Below, one piece after another: positions 56,765 to 64,000 of a stretch of DNA of 64,000 nt; the first letter of the stretch is position 1; the number at the start of each line of letters is the position of its first letter. The stretch spans positions 99,377,354 to 99,441,353 of the forward strand of contig OY821521.1 of NCBI GenBank assembly GCA_963682025.1, in the 5' to 3' direction. The translations under genes were made by a program, and so were the position numbers. The notes under the pieces are model-generated. The model saw nothing but the letters and a program-made list of their open reading frames with translations. It had not been told where the DNA came from and did not search any database. The stretch is from Cordilura impudica. Taxonomy: Eukaryota; Arthropoda; Insecta; Diptera; Scathophagidae.

Positions 56765-58357
56765 TTAAATTAATTTCACTATATTTTTTTTAAAGGAAAT
56801 GAAAGGATTTTTAAGTTTAACTGACGTATGCTATTTAATTTGTCTACAAATGGGTAAGTCGTTCCGAAAAATTAAAAAAAAAAGTCTGAGAAAATTTGAA
56901 ACATTTCGGTTCTATTTGATAAATAAGCCACGAAATTGAAAAACAAAATGGTGACAATATAAGTAACGCTTGCTAAGAACCATTCAAAAAAGGTTGCCTA
57001 ACGAAAAATAAGCTAAAGTGCTAAAAGATTGGAAAAACCTAACCAAATAGAAATAATTTATATTTCTGTATGGTGGTAACTTTTATCTGAGTAGTACTGT
57101 ATATCAGAAATTATTACAACTTCCTTGCTTCCTCAGCGATCGGATTCCTTATAAGAGTACATTCCGAAAACACTAGTTGTTTAAGAAGCTTGCTGAGGAG
57201 AAATGAGCATCAGTAGTGGATGGAAATTAGACTAAAGTTATACTAATAATGTGTCTCTAGATATGAAGTATATATTTCAGCGATTACCGAACTCAATGAA
57301 AGTAAATATCAACTCCAGGCGTAACAATATATATATATATATATATCAGCACGATTAAAAACATAAAAGAATAAAACGTTGTTGGCGCATTAAGTTTTAT
57401 ATAGGTATAACTAATATCCACACTGTCCACTGTTAAAACAAAGGTAAGAAATTTTTACAAATTATAAATGAAAGTAAACAAATACACAATATTCTTTATT
57501 GAATACTTTGTAAACATGACCTAAATAAGCGAAACAAATTTGCATGACTTTAAGTTGTCAGAAAAAAAAACAAATTCTCAATTAAATGGACGGCGGTTTT
57601 CATTGTCTGCACAAGCAGGATATTAATACTAAAAGGTATTAAAAACATTTATATTTGAAAAGATTACAAAAACCATGATTGTATTGAAATAAATAACCTA
57701 TGTGTTATTTAAAAAAATAAAATAAAACTTTTTAATCATTCGCCTTATTTGCTTGAAAAATTATCATTTTGAAATATTACATAATAAAATATGTAGATAT
57801 GTGACTTTCCATAATTAAAGTTAATTTATTTAAATAAAAGATAGGAGGACATATACCAATTTTCATATCAATCAAATACAGCAACATTTCCGTATTACTT
57901 TAATTTCTCACCAGAATATAAACCACCATAATGCCAACCAACGAAATTGTGATAAAGTTACAATGAACTTCCAACATATTTGTATCAAAGTGCATACATT
58001 GTATATTTTGCTCAACCAATAAATTTTTATTTTAGGAATATATAGAACCAATGAAATTTTGTCTGGCACTGGTTGGACTTAATATTTAGTTACTAGTTTT
58101 ATTTTAAGATTTGAAAATTTACACTGAAATACACATTTTCAAATAAACTATTTTCTCATTTTCAGTTTTTTAAATATCATGGTTTATATATTTAGGGAAC
58201 ATACCCGTAATCTAGGATCTGACCTTAAAATCATATACCTTTTTCAAATATAATAAATCTACATAATTTTATCTTTCGTTTGAGTATAATCATGTCGGTG
58301 TGTAATTCACGATACCTTACTGTCTACAATTTTGAAAAAAAAAAATTATCATTTCAA
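56765..58357. other. Non-coding stretch
   Basis: No gene recognised. (TA)n run at 57330-57347. Confidence 0.4.
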
Positions 58358-58359
58358 CA

Positions 58360-59404
58360 GAAATTCTACACCTTTTTCAATTGTATTTCAGAAAACATCA
58401 ACTGATTTTCAGAAAGTATCAATTGTATTTCAGAAAACATCAATTGATTTTCAGAAAGTATCAACTGTATTTCAGAAAGTATCAATTGTATTTCAGAAAA
58501 CATCAATTGAATTTTAGAAAGTATCACTTGTATTTCAGAAAACATCAATTGATTTTCAGAAATAATCAATTGTATTTCAGAAAACATCAATTGATTTTCA
58601 GAAAGTATCAACTGTATTTCATAAAGTATCAATTGTATTTCAGAAAACATCAATTGAATTTCAGAAAGTATCAATTGTATTGCAGAAAGTATCAAATGTA
58701 TTTCAGAAAATATCAATTGAATTTCAGAAAAGTAGTCAGAACGCTATACGAAAACATATTTTTTAAGTATTAGACTGGGTTTGTAACAGTTCTTATAAAC
58801 TATGTATAAACATGGTTTTTTAATATATTATGACTACAAAATCGGGCATCTATTTTTTTAAGTTGATAAAAAAATGAAGTCCTCATCTTCTTACCATTAA
58901 GAGTCTGCCCTTGAAACCTTATTTTACAGTGCATAAAAAATTAGTCCTAATATTGGCAAACATTTTCTGTGACTCCAAATCATTAATAGATATAATAACA
59001 ACTATTCGGTATTGTATGGTAATTTACTTTTCAATTCTGAAATTCAATTGATATTTTCTGAAATACATTTAATGTTTTCTGAAATACATTTGACAATTTC
59101 TGATATACATTTGATGTTTTCCGAAATACATTTGATACTTTCTGAAATACATTTGATGTTTTCTGAAATACAATTGATTATTTCTCAAAATCAATTGATG
59201 TTTTCTAAAATTCAATTGATACTTTCTGAAATTCAATTGATGTTTTCTGAAATACAATTGATGTTTTCTGAAATACAATTGATACTTTCTGAAAATCAAT
59301 TGATATTTTCTGAAATTCAATTGATGTTTTCTGAAATACAATTGATACTTTCTGAAAATCAATTGATATTTTCTGAAATACAATTGGAATAGGTGTAGAT
59401 TCCA
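58360..59404. mobile_element. Foldback element with 21-bp repeat arms
   Basis: The left arm (58360-58735) is a tandem array of 21-bp units alternating TTTCAGAAAACATCAATTGA(T) and TTTCAGAAAGTATCAATTGT(A), about 17 units. The right arm (59025-59404) is the same array inverted, separated by about 290 bp of unrelated sequence. The outer edges also pair (TTCTACACC and GGTGTAGA). A 21-bp period leaves several frames open on both strands, producing artefactual repetitive 'proteins' (FRKHQLI, FSEIQLM). The architecture matches Drosophila FB/Galileo foldback elements; no transposase is visible. Confidence 0.85.
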
Positions 59405-60799
59405 ATGAACAAATTTTTCTATTAAATTTGGATATCAAAATATCTGGTTAAAAATTTCTGTTTAGATAAAAATTTGCTAAAAATTAGGAGTTCTTTTTAC
59501 AATTTCGTAGGAAAATTTTAGGGATTTCCAATTTTAATAGAACGATTTGTTGTTTAGAATGTCTAGTTTGAGTGTAGTGTTATGACAACATTTTTTTAAC
59601 ATACATAATATTTATAAGGATAAAACTAAAAAAATTTCATAACAAATGAAGGTAAAATTTTGATTTTTATAAAAAAACATTTGAGGATGTTTTTAATGGT
59701 TTTACAATTTTAAATTCGGTTGTGCCAAATCTTTTTTACCCTCCACTCGTGTTCTAAACACATTATTATAACCAAGGTTGTTAATACTAAGAAACAAAAA
59801 ATGGCTAGATTTAAAATTACAATGGCTAGATTTATTACAATGATGTTTAAAATTAATAATTATGAAATGAAAATTTACTGCGCTGTGGTTAAAGTACTAG
59901 GGTAAAAGGTATAGTAAATTAACAAGACTAAACATTTACAAGACTAAAACAGCTGAGCTGCCAAAACAATTGGTTAATTTTATTTTTCATTTTTGGTCAC
60001 TATTAAAATAAATAATAAAAAAATGGATCAAAATAATAATTAAATAAATATTAAAGATTGACCGATAACATTTTCGGCATTTTTCTAACCTTTTTGATAT
60101 TTTTAGTTTTCAAATTGATGGAAAACAAAACCAAAATCAGCTGATTCATTAATTTACAATACACAATACAATATACACGGAAAAGATGTTCACGCTTTGT
60201 AGTATAAAATCGTTGTAAATATAACAGGGTTGTAAATGTAACACCAAGAATGAAAACCCTTAATATAACTAACAAAAATTTTAGGTAATTTTGTGCTTTT
60301 TTTAATTGAAAGAAATTATTAAACGTAATCAGCATAAATGTAAATACATATTTACATTCAATATTACCTTTTTTGCTGTAGCAAAATTTGTTCCTTTCAA
60401 ATATCTAAACACCTTTTTGACAGCATTCCAATGTTGATTTGGATTGTGATTAAAACGACTAAAAATCTTAGAGCAATACTTATATCAGGCCTTGTGCATT
60501 GTAAATATTAGTTAGATACATAAAACTTTCCTTAATCAGTTCTTTTTTAGAATTTTTGAGATATACTTGATTTAAAAATCTGAGCACCCCTATAATAACC
60601 ACAACAATCGTTTCAACCAAATTTATTAAAAAAATCTAAAATAATTCAATAGCAGTTATAACAAAAAAATAAAAAGATATTAATAAAAATTAAAAAATAA
60701 AAATAAAAAGATAGTAATAAAATAGAAATCAGAGAAATTTTATATGTTGTTTATGACTTAATTTCGTTTTTTTCGATCGCGTGTGGATAATGTTTTAAT
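59405..60799. other. Non-coding stretch
   Basis: No gene supported. The plus-strand frame at 59720-59905 has no recognisable domain. Confidence 0.4.
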
Positions 60800-61102
60800 T
60801 TTTATATGTACGCGTTGAAGAAAATGTTCTGTTTTTTAGCAGTACACGTGCAAGAAAACGAACATAAAATAAAACTACACTCGAATCTCTGTGGTTTATG
60901 TGTGTTCAAAGCATACAATACGTGATAGCAAAATGTTCGTGTAGATAACGAAATATTAAAACGAAACACAGTCATGATTGTGTTGGGCACCGTACACACA
61001 TAATTGATAAAAACACACATAATTGATATGAAAATAAAAACATGTGTTGGCTGCTTTAGAACATTGTGTGTTTCTTGTGTGTATTTTCAGAACCTTGGTT
61101 TT
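60800..61102. mobile_element. Half copy of the 51.7-kb foldback family
   Basis: Shares ATAACGAAATATTAAAACGA, GTCATGATTGTGTTGGGCAC, ACATAATTGATATGAAAATA and the terminal CAGAACCTTGG with the right arm of the element at 51725-52390. Only one arm remains. Confidence 0.65.
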
Positions 61103-61159
61103 TTATATGAAATCTAATCGGAGTATCTCTACATTTTCATACGTCATTCCTCACCGATT

Positions 61160-61432
61160 TGGTAAACAGGCCCCATATGCAATACCAAACTGTTGCAAAT
61201 TATGACGAACATTTCAACCACAAGTAGTTCGGCCCACTCGGTCTAATGCAGACAGAAGAATGTTTTCAATAGACAGAGAGACAGACAAACGGACATCGCT
61301 ACATCGACTTCTCCTTTTATAGAATATATATAGTTTATAGGGTCTCCGGAATTTATTTCGTTGAGTTTCAAACCGATTGACAAACTGATATACATAAATC
61401 CTCTGCACAGTGGTGTGGAGGGTATAAAAATT
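61160..61432 (+). mobile_element. DINE-like 3' half
   Basis: GACAGAGAGACAGACAAACG, ATCGCTACATCGACTTCTCC and the terminal CAGTGGTGTGGAGGGTATAA are the right half of the family. Confidence 0.6.
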
Positions 61433-62599
61433 GTTCATGGGAATGTCTAGCTTATACATACTTAGTTTTGAGATGACAAAATTATAAATATCAATATCCT
61501 TGCAAGGCCAGTAAGATATCTTGAAACGCATACCAATATGACACGAAATATAGCTTTATAATCTATAAAATGGGATAAGTCTATTAGATGGGATGTATAA
61601 CAAAAATAGATTCTGCAAAAAGGTTAAAATTGTTGAGTAAGTAGTGTTAGTTCAATTGTTTCGAAAATCAATTTAATGAACAAATTAACAAAAAAATATA
61701 TATATTCTATGTGTTAAAAAAATGTTCACTCATCATCTGACTTTCACATTCACACGAAACAAAACGAATCAGCAAATCTGTTTACAAGTTTATTTTCGAT
61801 CAGAAAAACTGAAAGTAATATATTGTAAATTATTTCTAATAAATAAATGCCGAAGGATAAAAAAGACATCTTGTACTTATGTTTTTTTTAATAAATTTTA
61901 GAAAAATCACTATAATTTTGCAGAAAAGCGAGTTTTAAATAACTCTTAAAATTACATACATTTTTATACAAAATCGGACAAACGAAAATGCGCTTTTGTT
62001 GAGGAACTTTTTATCCGATTGTACAGAAACTCTTTAATGCATTTCATATTTTTCAAGCATAAAGGTTATTAATTTTCCAACAGTTTTAACTCATAACAGT
62101 AACTAAACGAATGTCGAATGAATTGCAGAACATGAATTATTTATTGAACAATATGAATTCAAAAAAATGTGTGGATTTAAAACGAGTCGAAAGTCAGAAC
62201 GGGTATTAATTTTTTTTTACAAGAACTTTTTAATTTAAAATTATTTGTAAACTTTTATAAGAAAATATTTTGAATTAAAGAATTTCACTTATTGTTTTAA
62301 TAAATAATAACTGGGAACTTTTATTTTAAACAACGAAGAATATTAGATGTTTAGATCGCATCCTATTTGGATTAGATACAATTTGGCGCCGTTAAAAAAT
62401 AAAAAATTCACTGAAATGATCTGGAATAATTATGTGTCTCTTAAAATCTTGTTAATCTCTAATTCTAAGCGAAGTCTCAATTAAAAAGGTATGGAGACAT
62501 CCTTTGCAATGATACATGTGCCAAAATCTTAGTTGCAAAACATTGTGATATCTTAATAACTGACATTCTTGAAATAAAAAACATAATAAAAGTAAAAAA
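61433..62599. other. Non-coding stretch
   Basis: No gene or element recognised. Confidence 0.4.
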
Positions 62600-63000
62600 G
62601 TTACAGTCGTTTTAGACCTGCTATACGATACCTAACTTTACATTGATCATAAATGGATATAGAAAATAAGCATAAGCCTGTAATTGTGAAAAAGTTCCTA
62701 TCGGATGTTATTTTTACATGTCAACTAACTAAGCCGAAAATTGACCGATCATAACCATATTTTGTTGCCATTTGCAAAAGCATATACAAACCATATTTTA
62801 GTAAGACCTATTACATTTTGTTTGTCTTTTGATAGACTTAAGAAAAGGACGGTAAGATCCAGGGTTTATATTTGGACAGTTGATTTATGGGTGCAATAAA
62901 AAATTATTAATTATTAATTATTATTTATTAACATCCCAAAAGAGTTGCAATTTAAAATCGTCAAAATCGGTTAAAGGCGTGAAGATATGAATGAAACTTT
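62600..63000 (+). mobile_element. DINE-like 5' half, degenerate
   Basis: Starts near TTACAGTCGTTTTAGACCTG, with GAAAATAAGCATAAGCCTGT and ATTGACCGATCATAACCATA interior phrases. The 3' half is absent. Confidence 0.45.
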
Positions 63001-63184
63001 GAAGCTCTTGAAAATATAAAATTTTTCAGTGTGTTTGTTGTTTTTCTTAAGATATGTTCATTCTTAAGATATGTTCTATATATTGTAATTCTCCTTATTG
63101 TTGAAGTCCTTGCAGTTGTGTGTATATTAGTACTGCTCGTGTCACATTGACCTAAGCAAGTATTACCACATATTTTTTATCGTT

Positions 63185-63475
63185 AAAATTAAATATTGAA
63201 AATTAATAAAAATTAAAAATAACAAATAAAAATTAAATGTTAAAAAATAATAAAAATAAAAAACTAAAAATAAAAATTAAATATTAAAAATGAAAAATTA
63301 AAAATAAAAGTTAAATATTAAAAATGAAAAATGAAAAAGAAAAATTAAAAATTAAAAACGAAAAAGGAAAAAAGAATGTTAAATATTAAAAATGAATAAC
63401 TAAAAATGAAAAATTAAAATTAAAGTTAAAAATTAAAGATTAAAAATTAAATTTAAAAATTAAAAATTTTCGTTT
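63185..63475 (+). repeat. A-rich simple repeat (AAAAATTAAA/AAAATGAAA)
   Basis: Diverged short A-rich words similar to those at 9715-10035. Confidence 0.85.
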
Positions 63476-63829
63476 CATTCTTTAGTTTTTAACCTGTTTT
63501 TATTATTTTTTTTTTTATTAAATAAAATTATTTTAAAATTTCTTTTTTTTAGTATTAATAATTTGTAGCCAAGAGTCATTCATTTTTTTTTTAATTGTCG
63601 TAGGACTTCTAAGGTCTCAAAACAGGGATATAGGGATCAAAGTTTGGGTATTATTATGATGCCGGCTGCGTTTTCTCCTCTAGTTAAAGAAAAATAATGA
63701 AATTTTTCAAATAGTAATTAATTCTTTTTAAGGATCATTGTTTTTTATAATAGAAATTGGCGAACAAGAAAACCAATTAACTTTAAATTTAATTGGTATT
63801 CGGATTTAATGTTTTAGTATCGGCAGTTT

Positions 63830-63910
63830 CTAAGCGGTGGCCGTCCCCAATATTGGGTGGAGGGTATCAAAAATCCGGCACAGCCGAATTTAACACTTAC
63901 TTGTTTGGTT
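63830..63910 (-). mobile_element. DINE-like terminal fragment
   Basis: GGTGGAGGGTATCAAAAATC is followed by CACAGCCGAATTTAACACTT and ACTTGTTT. The last is the terminal ACAAGTAAG word reversed. It appears to be both ends of an element with the centre deleted. Confidence 0.4.
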
Positions 63911-64000
63911 TAAGATTCTTATTCAGGAGTATTAATATGTAATATTGTTTATTTACAAATTATTAAATAAATAAATATCACTTTTTGAGATGTATTTTCC

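Noticed and set aside
58366..59438. Long repetitive open frames on both strands (FRKHQLI / FSEIQLM types)
   Set aside because: They are produced by the 21-bp repeat unit, whose length is a multiple of three. There are no start context, splice sites or non-repeat coding around them.
60051..60335. 94-codon minus-strand hydrophobic frame
   Set aside because: AT-rich chance frame with no domain, splice support or repeat context.

Overview
This is AT-rich eukaryotic DNA with very little coding sequence, most probably from a brachyceran, perhaps calyptrate, fly. Three things point there. The one clearly recognisable host gene is an E2 enzyme in four exons separated by an 83-bp intron and two introns of 3.4 and 4.6 kb. 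The repeats are typical of Diptera: INE-1/DINE-1-like elements, mariner of the irritans type, Tc1, hAT, Helitrons and Penelope-like elements. A nuclear copy of mitochondrial DNA keeps insect gene order (cytb, then nad1, trnL and rrnL on the other strand). The species cannot be fixed from the sequence alone.

Host genes. (1) Minus strand, 19560-28196: the N-terminal-ubiquitinating E2 enzyme UBE2W (CG7220-like). It reads as about 192 codons in four exons with exact splice phases. The 5' exon adds a basic 46-residue extension and joins through a GC-AG intron. (2) Minus strand, 13384-14960: a chain of four phase-compatible exons encoding a small lysine-rich protein I do not recognise. A truncated Penelope-like element sits in its first intron.

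Layout. 1-700: decayed lysine-rich coding fragment. 1706-2075: Helitron. 3012-6432: two copies of a repeat. Copy 1 was split by a 2153-bp TIR transposon with a 9-bp target duplication, and that transposon itself contains a DINE-like piece and a 717-bp TIR element with a RING-finger-like micro-ORF. Copy 2 was split by a Harbinger-type MITE. 7170-8250: minisatellite-bearing element, with an inverted relative at 17030-17760. 8300-11100: decayed transposon proteins, a MITE, A-rich simple repeats and a Helitron. 11765-12085: NUMT. 13.4-15 kb: unknown gene plus Penelope-like insertion. 17.8-18.3 kb: decayed transposon protein. 19.6-28.2 kb: UBE2W, with mariner, Tc1, Helitron and Penelope remnants in its introns. 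28.5-50 kb: DINE-like copies, two TIR elements, a Tc1-like relic and a 1.4-kb T-rich heptamer satellite. 50-64 kb: Tc1 and hAT relics, two foldback elements (one with arms built of 21-bp repeats), more Helitron and DINE pieces and an A-rich tract.

No operons, CRISPR arrays or intact autonomous transposons were seen. The genes do not form a system. The interest lies in the nested insertions, several of which can be ordered in time from target duplications and an internal empty-site copy.
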